From JAPULR01 sp963665075 (GTDB lineage Bacteria > Chloroflexota > Dehalococcoidia > Lucifugimonadales > GCA-2712585): DNA of 64,000 nt. The stretch is from NCBI GenBank assembly GCA_963665075.1, contig OY762063.1, positions 372,001 through 436,000 on the forward strand, read 5' to 3'. A program made the position numbers and the translations under genes. Positions 41,663 to 49,436 of the stretch are shown here, piece by piece. Position 1 is the stretch's first letter; every line of letters begins with the position of its first letter. Under the pieces are notes generated by a model. The model was not told the DNA's origin, did no database searches, and saw nothing but the letters and a program-made list of their open reading frames with translations.

Positions 41663-42586
41663 ATGTCTAAACGTGAGGAGGTGGATGAAGTGGAATTCAA
41701 CGAATACCAACGCATTGCCAGCCAAACGGACCAACAACCAAAGTCTTTGGAAGGCAAAGAGGATCTTCTCAGCATTCTAATACCATTGCTCGGCCTCGCA
41801 GGGGAGGTAGGGGAATTGCTCGGAGAGCACAAGAAGAGGCTTAGAGACGGCGACTCGTACAAACTCTTTCCTGATAGAGTGAAGGAAGAGTTGGGCGACT
41901 TGCTCTGGTATCTGTCAAACGTAGCCACGAAGCATGGAGTGACGCTTGATGAAATCGCCTCGCATAACCTGAGAAAGATTCATAGGCGGTGGCCTGTGAG
42001 CGATACTTCGCCCCGTCGGAAGAGACTGTTCGACGAAGACTTCCCCGAGAGCGAACGTCTTCCCCGTCGCATGGATATCTCTGTGAGTTCAGACGGTCCA
42101 CGAAAATCACTGACGTTCATAAATGGCAAGCCATTCGGAAACTACCTTACTGACAACCGATATGAAGACGACGGATATCGATTCCATGACATCTTCCATT
42201 TGGCGTATGCAAGTGTATTGGGTTGGTCACCCACAGTCCGCGCTTTGTTGCGCCGCAAGCGAAAGAGCAATCCACGGGTGGACGAAGTGGAGGATGGTGG
42301 AAGGGCTATCGTCTTAGAAGAGGGAATATCCGCTATGGTCTTCAGCTATGCCGAACGCCGTAACTATCTGGAAGGAGCTGAAAGCGTTAATTACGAATTG
42401 CTGAGGTCTATCAAAGACATGACCGCTCATCTGGAGGTTGCTTGCCGAACCGAGGGCGAATGGGAACGAGCGATTCTAAAGGGCTTCGACTTGTGGAGAA
42501 AGGTTAAGGCCGTTGGGAAAGGCGAAATCCGGGCTGACTTGGAGAAGGGGGTAATTGAGATGGTTGAGTTGGATAATGCCATATAG
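41663..42586 (+). CDS. MazG-like nucleotide pyrophosphohydrolase with C-terminal extension
   Basis: The 307-residue protein has a MazG-type all-alpha NTP pyrophosphohydrolase core at about residues 12-110: NEYQRIASQT, LGLAGEVGELLGEHKK (ExxE) and KEELGDLLWYLSNVATKHG (ExxD), the metal-binding set. Residues 130-300 form a second helical region with RFHDIFHLAYASVLGWSPTVRALLRRKRK (in part), as in the larger MazG-like family of phages and defence islands. It would cleave (d)NTPs to monophosphates. Start may instead be GTG 41690, which has GAGGAGG upstream and yields MEFNEYQ. AT-rich, convergent with the dCTP deaminase-like gene 23 bp away. Confidence 0.82.
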   Translation: MSKREEVDEVEFNEYQRIASQTDQQPKSLEGKEDLLSILIPLLGLAGEVGELLGEHKKRLRDGDSYKLFPDRVKEELGDLLWYLSNVATKHGVTLDEIASHNLRKIHRRWPVSDTSPRRKRLFDEDFPESERLPRRMDISVSSDGPRKSLTFINGKPFGNYLTDNRYEDDGYRFHDIFHLAYASVLGWSPTVRALLRRKRKSNPRVDEVEDGGRAIVLEEGISAMVFSYAERRNYLEGAESVNYELLRSIKDMTAHLEVACRTEGEWERAILKGFDLWRKVKAVGKGEIRADLEKGVIEMVELDNAI

Positions 42587-42609
42587 CTTGGCATTTCATT
42601 TATCCCATC

Positions 42610-43452
42610 CTAACGCTTACTTTCTCTCCTCATTTGGCAAAAAAGAAACCAGGCGGTAACGGCTCCGACCAGCGCCGTGCAGATAGCTGCGATACAAAGC
42701 GTGAATAGAAGTATCAACCATCCCCATTCCGTAACCCATCCCGGCACACTAATTTCTGGAGTATCTCTGAAGCTAAGTATTACTGTCAGCGCGGCTCCCA
42801 AGATCGCAACTGCCACCAAAAAGATGCCAAACATGACAAGCGGCTGCAGGTAATTTTTTACACTTTCCACCTCTGATTTCATGTCTTTTCGCACTGTCTC
42901 CACATCGTTTTGAATCCTAGTTACATAGCTCCAACTTGGTTTAGTTTGCTCTGCCATGCTACTCTTGATTCGACTCCAAGAATCATCCCTTTTTGGAGGT
43001 ACAAAGCTGCCGCAGACTTTGTCAATTTCGAAAGTGAACACGCCATCGCCAGGTTGTAGATGAATTGGATCGTTTCCCAAATTGGCCACCCTCATGTACA
43101 ATCGCTCGTCTTTCTTTCCATGGCCGTATAGGGGATCCACCTGAATGCCCATCAGCCCTGTCAAACCCTGTAGGGCGTACTCCAGGCGTATTCCAATTTT
43201 ACCCACAAGGTCTTTCGGCATATCCAATCGCTCAACTGTGGAGAGGATTGCAATTTTACCGGGTTCTATGGTAATGAAACCACCACTAAAGGGCTTGCCC
43301 GGATCGAAGAATTTACCTTCTAACAACATGCCGTCGTCGTCAATTCTAAGCACGTAGGAAGCTTCCCTGATCTGAGACTTGCACCATGTGTCATTCTTGA
43401 AGATTTCATTTTTTTCAAGCCGTTCCAGGATTGCATTGCCACTTAGAATCAT
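42610..43452 (-). CDS. Membrane-anchored dCTP deaminase/dUTPase-fold protein, catalytic residues missing
   Basis: Of 280 residues, 1-150 follow the dCTP deaminase-like trimeric fold: MILSGNAILERLEKNEIF, ITIEPGKIAILSTVERLDMP, VGKIGIRLEYALQGLTGLMG, VDPLYGHGKKDERLYMRVAN and HLQPGDGVFTFEI. The GRSSxAR loop is replaced by GKIGIRLEY, and the position of the catalytic Glu (LEFYN in Dcd) reads MRVAN, so deaminase activity is unlikely. A coiled-coil stretch (residues 170-200) leads to two TM helices (LVMFGIFLVAVAILGAALTV and LILLFTLCIAAICTALVGAV). It looks like a nucleotide-binding sensor on a membrane effector. Its ATG overlaps the end of the upstream gene by four bases. Confidence 0.75.
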   Translation of the reverse strand: MILSGNAILERLEKNEIFKNDTWCKSQIREASYVLRIDDDGMLLEGKFFDPGKPFSGGFITIEPGKIAILSTVERLDMPKDLVGKIGIRLEYALQGLTGLMGIQVDPLYGHGKKDERLYMRVANLGNDPIHLQPGDGVFTFEIDKVCGSFVPPKRDDSWSRIKSSMAEQTKPSWSYVTRIQNDVETVRKDMKSEVESVKNYLQPLVMFGIFLVAVAILGAALTVILSFRDTPEISVPGWVTEWGWLILLFTLCIAAICTALVGAVTAWFLFCQMRRESKR

Positions 43453-44492
43453 GCCATAAGTCTCCTTTGTCGAGGTTCGTCTTCTGTCACGATGGCCGAC
43501 GTTTGCTTATCTGCCAGCAAGTGGTTTATACCCCATTTGGGCGGAAACCAGTATTGCAGTGGCCTGTTTGACGGCTTGTAGATCTGCTTGACGCGCGATC
43601 GGCCGTCTACTCCACGCACGGTTGGATGTTTAACCCTTGCATACTTGGATACTTCACAGAACAGGTTCTGACAATCTATCAATTGTAGACGTCGTCCCCA
43701 TAAGTTCTTGAACTCCAAGCCCAAGCGTTGAAACTCGTGGTTCTGTCTATCTGTCACGAGGCGTATGACGTCTGAGTCTGTGAGGTTGCCCTGGTCACTG
43801 AAGCACTTGCGAATGCCGTCAGCCGCTCCTGGGCCAGGCATGACAAACTCCATTTCCGAGAAGTTGCAAATTTCGCTGTAATTAATATCAGTCGCAAATT
43901 GATAGGCCAGAAAGTTTCCGATAGTGGGATAAGAGAGGAGCAGATTGAAAGCTTGCTTCATGGTGAGAGCTGCGGCTATTCGCTGAGGAGCATCGTCACT
44001 CATCATCAGTTCCAATAACCGCAGGTGGTTTCGGTGCTTCGAGCGACTTCCAAAGATGCGATTGCCGGAAGGCATAATATATGCGGCGGAATAAATAGGA
44101 GTCTTTGAAGAGATGGCCTCAGTCAACACATTGTCGTAACTGTCAAACGTGTATTCCCGATATGAAATGTGTCCCAGCCTTGACTCCAACAACTCCCACG
44201 TCTCTATCTTGTTGAAAAGCTTGAACAAGATCGTGCGGAAAAAGATTTCTGCCTCTGACTGCTCACCCTTGTAGATGACGTTTCGGATAAGATATTGGCT
44301 AACTCGGTCCGATGCGCGATAAGCGTTGGTGAATCTGTGACGAGTAATAATTGGATCCTCCGTCCAGGGAGGCTCGTCTCCCTCAAGCTTACGAAAGAAT
44401 ACATTCTGCCGCTCAACCGCAAAACGCCAGAAGGTGTCGTAGACTTCTGTAGGAATGGCGGGCAACGAGTCTTGCAGCCGGACCCGAATCAT
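43449..44492 (-). CDS. DNA base-hypermodification-type protein (5-hmdU kinase helical / aGPT family)
   Basis: The 347-residue protein carries a conserved block I associate with the helical domain of 5-hydroxymethyluracil DNA kinases and aGPT-type base hypermodification proteins: FWRFAVERQNVFFRKLEGD (21-39), PWTEDPIITRHRFTNAYR (42-59) and SDRVSQYLIRNVIY (61-74). Later parts are FFRTILFKLFNKIETWELL, NFLAYQFATDINYSEI and FVMPGPGAADGIRKCF, which look glycosylase-like (helix-hairpin-helix type GPGAADGI). These proteins occur in phages that decorate thymine and in bacterial islands, often beside thymidylate-synthase-like proteins, as here. Family assignment rests on remembered motifs; biochemical role unknown. 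Confidence 0.68.
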   Translation of the reverse strand: MIRVRLQDSLPAIPTEVYDTFWRFAVERQNVFFRKLEGDEPPWTEDPIITRHRFTNAYRASDRVSQYLIRNVIYKGEQSEAEIFFRTILFKLFNKIETWELLESRLGHISYREYTFDSYDNVLTEAISSKTPIYSAAYIMPSGNRIFGSRSKHRNHLRLLELMMSDDAPQRIAAALTMKQAFNLLLSYPTIGNFLAYQFATDINYSEICNFSEMEFVMPGPGAADGIRKCFSDQGNLTDSDVIRLVTDRQNHEFQRLGLEFKNLWGRRLQLIDCQNLFCEVSKYARVKHPTVRGVDGRSRVKQIYKPSNRPLQYWFPPKWGINHLLADKQTSAIVTEDEPRQRRLMA

Positions 44493-44555
44493 TCGAATCT
44501 CAGATTGACTTCAGGTAGTTGCTCTTTTAGTCTATTCATCAGTATAGCGACAAAA

Positions 44556-45323
44556 TTATTCGTTACTATGCGTCAACGCTTTTCTAACCGAATCATACAG
44601 ATTTCGTAGAGATTTCTTGGTGCCGTCTCGCGCTGCTGGAGTCGCTATGCAGATAACTTTGGAGAGTGTGAGGCCCATTTCAGCAGCCATGAATCGGCCA
44701 AGTCGGCAAAGGCCTAAATAGTTCCCATATGCGCGCCTGAACATATATTGCTTCGCATAGAATCCAGTTACTGACAATCCACCGTCCTTAGCAGGGGCGA
44801 ACGCTACTTGCTGAAGACAGGGGAACCCTCTTTGACGTTGATGAGTGTGATCTTCGGTTGGATCCATTAGCGATGCTTGAAGAGCAGACCTGCGGTGATT
44901 GCCTCTTTTCCAAGTGCTTATGATGTGCTCAAGCTGATTTACCGACTCGGCCCTTGTATCTGATTTACCATAGGATATCAATCGCTGAAAGTATACTCCA
45001 TAGCAGTTGCTCCGATGTGTCAGGATTCGGGGTAAGGCCTTGAGATACCTGTTGTAAAGACATTTTCGATGCCTGCCCGGGTTCCAATAAGTAAGCGGGA
45101 AAATGGTGTTCGCCACTGTATGGCACGTCAATCCATTTGCTTTTTTACTTAAGGCATCGTCAAGCTTTGTGCGAATCGCTGGAATTTCAGGTGGTTCGCT
45201 GTTGCTTAAACCCTTGATTACTACGACCAAGGGAGCGATTTCATTGGCTTCAAAAACTTCAACAAACGCCTTTCCCCATGCTACTGACAGGTTAGTTTCT
45301 TCGATAATAATTGCCGATGCCAT
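44556..45323 (-). CDS. Thymidylate-synthase-like protein
   Basis: The 255-residue protein resembles thymidylate synthase and pyrimidine hydroxymethylases. VANTIFPLTYWNPG and NCYGVYFQRLISYG lead to NQLEHIISTWKRGNHRRSAL (dimer-arginine region) and RQRGFPCLQQVAF with Cys169 at the catalytic position (PPCH in ThyA). GLSVTGFYAKQYMFRRAYGN (in part) with LGLCRLGRFMAAEMG corresponds to the QRSxDxxLGxPFN helix. It lacks the ThyA N-terminal folate lid. A TS-fold enzyme beside a hypermodification-type protein suggests C5 modification of a pyrimidine. First gene of a three-gene minus-strand operon, 63 bp before the next. Confidence 0.68.
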   Translation of the reverse strand: MASAIIIEETNLSVAWGKAFVEVFEANEIAPLVVVIKGLSNSEPPEIPAIRTKLDDALSKKANGLTCHTVANTIFPLTYWNPGRHRKCLYNRYLKALPRILTHRSNCYGVYFQRLISYGKSDTRAESVNQLEHIISTWKRGNHRRSALQASLMDPTEDHTHQRQRGFPCLQQVAFAPAKDGGLSVTGFYAKQYMFRRAYGNYLGLCRLGRFMAAEMGLTLSKVICIATPAARDGTKKSLRNLYDSVRKALTHSNE

Positions 45324-45333
45324 GCCGCAAACT

Positions 45334-45363
45334 AAGTTACTATCGCCTGCGTTCGCCTGTCAA
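45334..45363 (-). promoter_or_regulatory. Predicted promoter of the TS-like operon
   Basis: Minus-strand TTGACA (45363-45358), 18-bp spacer and TAACTT (45339-45334). The ATG at 45323 lies only ten bases beyond the -10, so the leader is a few bases at most. Confidence 0.5.
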
Positions 45364-45526
45364 CATGGCATTAAGCTGCATAAAGTGGTAGGCGGTTCGG
45401 TTGAAGATTCACCATCCATGTTAGATTATTGGGTCTTAACCTGGAGCAGCTTGTCACCAGCCGACAGCGTCGGCAGCGGGCCGCTGGGATTGACCTTCAG
45501 ACTAACTACCATGACAGCGGAGAGCG

Positions 45527-47314
45527 ATGGATGAGGCGGTAGTATTCGGGGTTCTGGCCTTTGCCCTGGTCATGTTCGTGTGGGGCAAGTGGCGGTACGA
45601 CGTGGTCGCGTTGGTGTCGTTGCTGATTCTCGCGGTTCTGGGCATAGTTTCGCCGTCGGAGGCGTATCTGGGATTCGGACATCCGGCGGTGGTCACCGTG
45701 GCCGCCGTGCTCATCCTCAGCCGCGCCCTCTACGAATCCGGCGTCGTGGACGTGATTGCCAGCTGGTATCTGCGGATTCCCGACTACCTGCCGTTGAGAA
45801 TCGCCTCCCTGTCCGGCCTGGGGGCATTTCTATCGGCGTTCATCAACAACGTGGGCGCCGTCAGCCTTCTCATGCCCGTCGCCATGCGGGTCGCGGGCAG
45901 AAGCAAGCATCCGGCGTCGCGCTTTCTCATGCCGCTGGCCTTCGCGTCGCTGCTTGGCGGCATGATAACCCTCATCGGCACGCCGCCGAACATCATCATC
46001 TCAAACTTCCGGCTGGAAGAGAGCGGCGCGGCCTTCAATATGTTCGACTTCGCCGTCGTTGGGCTGGGGGTGACCGTCGCGGGGGTGGCCTTCATCGCCC
46101 TCATAGGCTGGCGTCTCCTTCCTTCCCGCACCACCCCCGGCTCCCTGGGCGACGCGCTGCACATCGAGGACTACATGACGGAAGTGCGGGTGCCGGAGGA
46201 CTCCCGCTTCGTCGGAAAGATGGTGCGCGACCTGGAGGAACTGGCGGAAGACGACGTGGCAATCGTCGGCCTGCTGCACAACGGCGTCGTCCACGGCGCG
46301 CCTTCCAGCTACCAGATTATCGACGCTCACGACGTCTACATCATCGAGGCTGACCCCGAAGACTTGAAGACCTTTATGGACAAGACGGGGTTTGCCCTCG
46401 AAGGTTCCTCCAGAGACATTCAGGCCGACATAGACGAAACATTGACCGGCCAGGACGTGTCGATGGTGGAGGCGATTGTCGGGCCGGACAGCCGCGCCGA
46501 AGGCGACAGCGCCCACGGGCTGCATCTGCACGAAGCCTTCGGCGTGAACTTGCTGGGCGTGTCCCGACGCGGCACCAGGTTCATGCGGCATCTGGGCGGG
46601 GTCATCTTCAAGGTGGGGGACGTTCTGCTTCTCCAGGGCAAGAAGGAAGAGGTGCGGAAGGCGCTGCCCCGGCTGGGGCTGCTGCCCCTGGCCGAGCGCG
46701 AGCTTCGCATCGGACAGCAGCGCCAGCTTCTCATCCCCCTCACGGTATTCGTCGTCGCGGTGCTGCTTACTTCGCTGGGCGTGTTGTCCGTGCAAGTCTC
46801 GTTTATGGTGGCCGTTGCGGTGCTCCTGATTACCCGGTTCCTCAATCTGGAATCGGCGTACCAGTCCGTCGACTGGCCCGTCATCATCCTGCTCGGCGCG
46901 ATGATACCGGTGGGAGGCGCGCTGGAGACCACGGGAGGCGCGGCGCGAATCGCCGCGTTAATCACGGAAATGGGCGACGCGCTGCCGCCCTGGGCGATGC
47001 TCGGCGTGATTCTGGTGGCTTCGATGCTGCTTTCCGCAGTCATAAACAACGCCGCCGCCGTGATTCTGATGGCGCCCATCGGCATAGGCGTGGCGCAGAC
47101 CCTTGGCGCATCGACGGACCCGTTCCTGATGGCCGTCGCCATCGGCGGGTCTTCCGCCTTCCTGTCGCCCATCGGCCACCAGTCGAACACCATCGTCATG
47201 GGGCCGGGCGGCTACCAGTTCTCGGACTATCTGAGGATGGGACTGCCGATGGTGGTGATAATCGTCGCCGTGGCCATCCCGCTGTTGATGTGGGCGTGGC
47301 CCCTGGGAATCTAG
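45527..47314 (+). CDS. SLC13/DASS-type transporter with two TrkA-C (RCK_C) domains
   Basis: The 595-residue protein has the SLC13 layout. The first half holds LAFALVMFVWGKWRYDVVAL, GFGHPAVVTVAAVLILSRAL and FINNVGAVSLLMPVAMRVAG (in part), with the NN-hairpin motif and GGMITLIGTPPNIIIS. Cytoplasmic TrkA-C domains follow at residues 205-290 and 300-385 (MTEVRVPEDSRFVGK, LHEAFGVNLLGVSRRGTRF). The second half carries LLSAVINNAAAVILMAPIGI (in part) and FLSPIGHQSNTIVMGPGGY. It is a sodium-coupled dicarboxylate, sulfate or similar anion importer; the substrate is unresolved. GGAGAG precedes the ATG. Confidence 0.87.
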   Translation: MDEAVVFGVLAFALVMFVWGKWRYDVVALVSLLILAVLGIVSPSEAYLGFGHPAVVTVAAVLILSRALYESGVVDVIASWYLRIPDYLPLRIASLSGLGAFLSAFINNVGAVSLLMPVAMRVAGRSKHPASRFLMPLAFASLLGGMITLIGTPPNIIISNFRLEESGAAFNMFDFAVVGLGVTVAGVAFIALIGWRLLPSRTTPGSLGDALHIEDYMTEVRVPEDSRFVGKMVRDLEELAEDDVAIVGLLHNGVVHGAPSSYQIIDAHDVYIIEADPEDLKTFMDKTGFALEGSSRDIQADIDETLTGQDVSMVEAIVGPDSRAEGDSAHGLHLHEAFGVNLLGVSRRGTRFMRHLGGVIFKVGDVLLLQGKKEEVRKALPRLGLLPLAERELRIGQQRQLLIPLTVFVVAVLLTSLGVLSVQVSFMVAVAVLLITRFLNLESAYQSVDWPVIILLGAMIPVGGALETTGGAARIAALITEMGDALPPWAMLGVILVASMLLSAVINNAAAVILMAPIGIGVAQTLGASTDPFLMAVAIGGSSAFLSPIGHQSNTIVMGPGGYQFSDYLRMGLPMVVIIVAVAIPLLMWAWPLGI

Positions 47315-47324
47315 CCGTCGGAGG

Positions 47325-47759
47325 TCAGGCCGGCTCCGCTAGAAACACGGGAATCCTGCGGGGCGTTCGCTGCTGCATCTCGTCGTAGGGAGGATACGCC
47401 GCCGCCGCCAGCTTCCACAGCCGCGCCCGTTCAGGCCCTTCCTCCACCTCGCGGACGCGCATTGCGTACACTTCCGTCCCATCCCGAATCTCAACTTGGG
47501 GGTCGGCGCGAAGGTTGTACACCCACACGGGGTTCTTCGGCGAGCCGCCGACGGACGCGACGAGGATGTAGTTGTCGCCGTCCTTCGCGCGCATCAGGGG
47601 CGTCTTGCGAACGGCGCCGGTGCGATTGCCGCGGTTGGTGACGATAATCACGGGCAGGCCCGTATCCCGCAGCGTCGTCGCCTCCGTCCCGCCGCTCGCT
47701 TCGTACCGCTCCACCTGCTCCCGCACCCAATCCGTGGGGGAAGGTATGTATTCCGACAT
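47325..47759 (-). CDS. F420-dependent nitroreductase family (Ddn-like) protein
   Basis: From ATG 47759 (GGGAGGA upstream) the protein is 144 residues, the normal size. It reads WVREQVERYEASGGTEATTL, then LPVIIVTNRGNRTGAVRKTPLM, the Ddn-type F420 phosphate-binding signature, then GDNYILVASVGGSPKNPVWV and AAAAYPPYDEMQQRT. The family reduces nitro compounds, quinones or enones with F420H2 or binds flavin. It suggests an F420-using host. The upstream open frame runs into the repeat and is dropped. Confidence 0.9.
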   Translation of the reverse strand: MSEYIPSPTDWVREQVERYEASGGTEATTLRDTGLPVIIVTNRGNRTGAVRKTPLMRAKDGDNYILVASVGGSPKNPVWVYNLRADPQVEIRDGTEVYAMRVREVEEGPERARLWKLAAAAYPPYDEMQQRTPRRIPVFLAEPA

Positions 47760-47880
47760 GAAATCCTCCCGGTTTATGTAAAGCGCACGCCGACCCTGCT
47801 GTCGTGGCGCACGGCAATCGGATACAGCCGGTCTTCCTTCCGCGTGGAAGTCGCGGCAAGACCGCCTTGATTCCTTAAAG

Positions 47881-47972
47881 GAGACCCTTGCGTAAATGCC
47901 AACCCTCCCATACACCGCGCCCAAATCACCCCCATCTCAATCTTCCCCCGTCAAGGGGGAAGAGGTTAATTG
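47881..47972 (+). repeat. Dispersed ~90-bp repeat, copy 3 of 3
   Basis: Starts GAGACCCTTGCGTAAATGCC, includes AATCACCCCCATCTCAATCT and TTCCCCCGTCAAGGGGGAAG. Same unit and orientation as 573-660 and 18304-18390. It lies between two minus-strand genes. Confidence 0.7.
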
Positions 47973-48041
47973 ACCCCTTTGAGGGGGGCGGTTGGAAGGT
48001 CGAACCCCCGGAAGGCCGGGGATTCGACCACATTGACCTTG

Positions 48042-48632
48042 CTACGCGGTGAACACCTGCAACGCCTGGTTGATCAGGAAGGCGGAATCGCCGTTGTCGC
48101 CGCCGCCGCTTATCGCCCAAACGGCCCAGCCAATCAGGATGCTCGTAATCGCCACTGGAATGAAAGCCAGGACAATCACGAAAAACGCCCGCCACGTGGA
48201 AGTGTAGTCCAGGCTCTGGCGAACGGCGACCAACATCGCGGCTATGGACCAAACCAATCCGACAAAAGCAAGAATCGGCCCAAGAATGGGAATGAACAAG
48301 AACACGCTCAGCAACCGAGGGGTTTGGGCGAACCCCGTGCACCGGGCCAACTGACCCCAATCCGCCTCGGTGTCCTCGGTCTTCAACAGCGTGGCCCCGA
48401 TTATCCAGGTGAACAGGGCCCACAGCGCCCAACCAAGGACTCCCCAAGTTATTCCGTTGACCAATGCGCCAACCACGTTCATGTCGTCGCCGGTTAGCAG
48501 TTGTCCGACGAAGCTGGCGACGGACACCAGAATGACAACCAACAATGCCTGAATAGTTGCGCCGCTGTCATGCTCCACGTCCTCGTAGGTCTGGGCGTTC
48601 AAGCGGGCGGCTCCCAGCATTCTTCCTATCAT
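48042..48632 (-). CDS. Yip1-like integral membrane protein
   Basis: From ATG 48632 the protein is 196 residues with five helices: IQALLVVILVSVASFVGQLL, ALVNGITWGVLGWALWALFT, FLFIPILGPILAFVGLVWSI, MLVAVRQSL then AFFVIVLAFIPVAITSILIG. The early YEDVEHDSGAT before TM1 is the Yip1 family cytoplasmic lead, with the usual acidic pair. Function in bacteria is unknown. The frame extends to 48707 without a ribosome site. Confidence 0.75.
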   Translation of the reverse strand: MIGRMLGAARLNAQTYEDVEHDSGATIQALLVVILVSVASFVGQLLTGDDMNVVGALVNGITWGVLGWALWALFTWIIGATLLKTEDTEADWGQLARCTGFAQTPRLLSVFLFIPILGPILAFVGLVWSIAAMLVAVRQSLDYTSTWRAFFVIVLAFIPVAITSILIGWAVWAISGGGDNGDSAFLINQALQVFTA

Positions 48633-48790
48633 AGGATTACTCCACCTCTTAAAATTTGCGGTTCGGATGGAAGGGACGTCAACGCCGCATCCTCCGCCGC
48701 TCGGCACATCTTATCATAAAATCGGGAAAAGCAATGCACTCCTGAGAAATGACCGACGCATAGCGAGACCGGACGGACATGGGGAAATCG

Positions 48791-49261
48791 CTACCTGCTT
48801 CTTGCCCGCGACTTCCTGCGTCTGCGCCTTGCCGGGACGTTGCGGCCCTTAATCCGACCCGTCTCCAGGTATCGCTTCAGCAGCCACGTCAGCGCCACGA
48901 TTCCAAGAATCGCCAGCGCGGTGATGGTGTCGCCGCGACGGAACGCCGCCCATGCGTCGCCCGCCAGACTGGGGATGACGAAGGAGCCGATGACCACGGC
49001 GACCGCGACCAGAAGCACCCGGAAGGGGTGGGTGAAGACGTGCCCCCGCAGGATGGCGAGGGAAGCGGCGATGGTGAACGAAACGCCGAAATAGAAACTC
49101 AGCCCGAAGGCCCAATGCCACAGCACGTACATGCTCGCGGCGGTGATGGGAACGGTGAGCCAGATCTTCCCCTGCTCGAACCCGTACAACCATCGGGCGC
49201 GGGAATCCCGCACTTCCCTGGACAGCCACCTGCCGATGAAGCGAAGAATCGCGCGCTTCAC
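48791..49261 (-). CDS. Small membrane protein with Arg-rich tail, unknown
   Basis: With the GTG at 49261 (TGGGAGG upstream) the protein is 156 residues; a TTG at 49291 is the alternative. Helices are seen at KIWLTVPITAASMYVLWHW, FYFGVSFTIAASLAILRG, FRVLLVAVAVVIGSFVIPS and ITALAILGIVALTWLLKRY. It ends in about 25 mostly basic residues (PARRRRRKSRARSR). No family recognised. Same strand as the Yip1-like gene, 158 bp upstream of its start. Confidence 0.6.
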   Translation of the reverse strand: MKRAILRFIGRWLSREVRDSRARWLYGFEQGKIWLTVPITAASMYVLWHWAFGLSFYFGVSFTIAASLAILRGHVFTHPFRVLLVAVAVVIGSFVIPSLAGDAWAAFRRGDTITALAILGIVALTWLLKRYLETGRIKGRNVPARRRRRKSRARSR

Positions 49262-49436
49262 CCTGGCCTCCCAACCATGAAACACCTCCAACCATCGTTA
49301 CGGACGCAACTTGATGATGGGAGAACGCGCTTTCCCGTGTCAATACCAACCACCCCCACCTTCCCTTGATTATTGTCATGCAAATAGTTACATTGGATGA
49401 TGAAACCCAAACGTCCATTGAGATTAGCTAACGGCT

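Noticed and set aside
43449..44492. Reading this protein as an ordinary DNA glycosylase because of GPGAADGI
   Set aside because: The strongest conserved block (FWRFAVERQ, PWTEDPI, FTNAYR) belongs to the hypermodification-associated helical family, and the catalytic set of a glycosylase is not clear.
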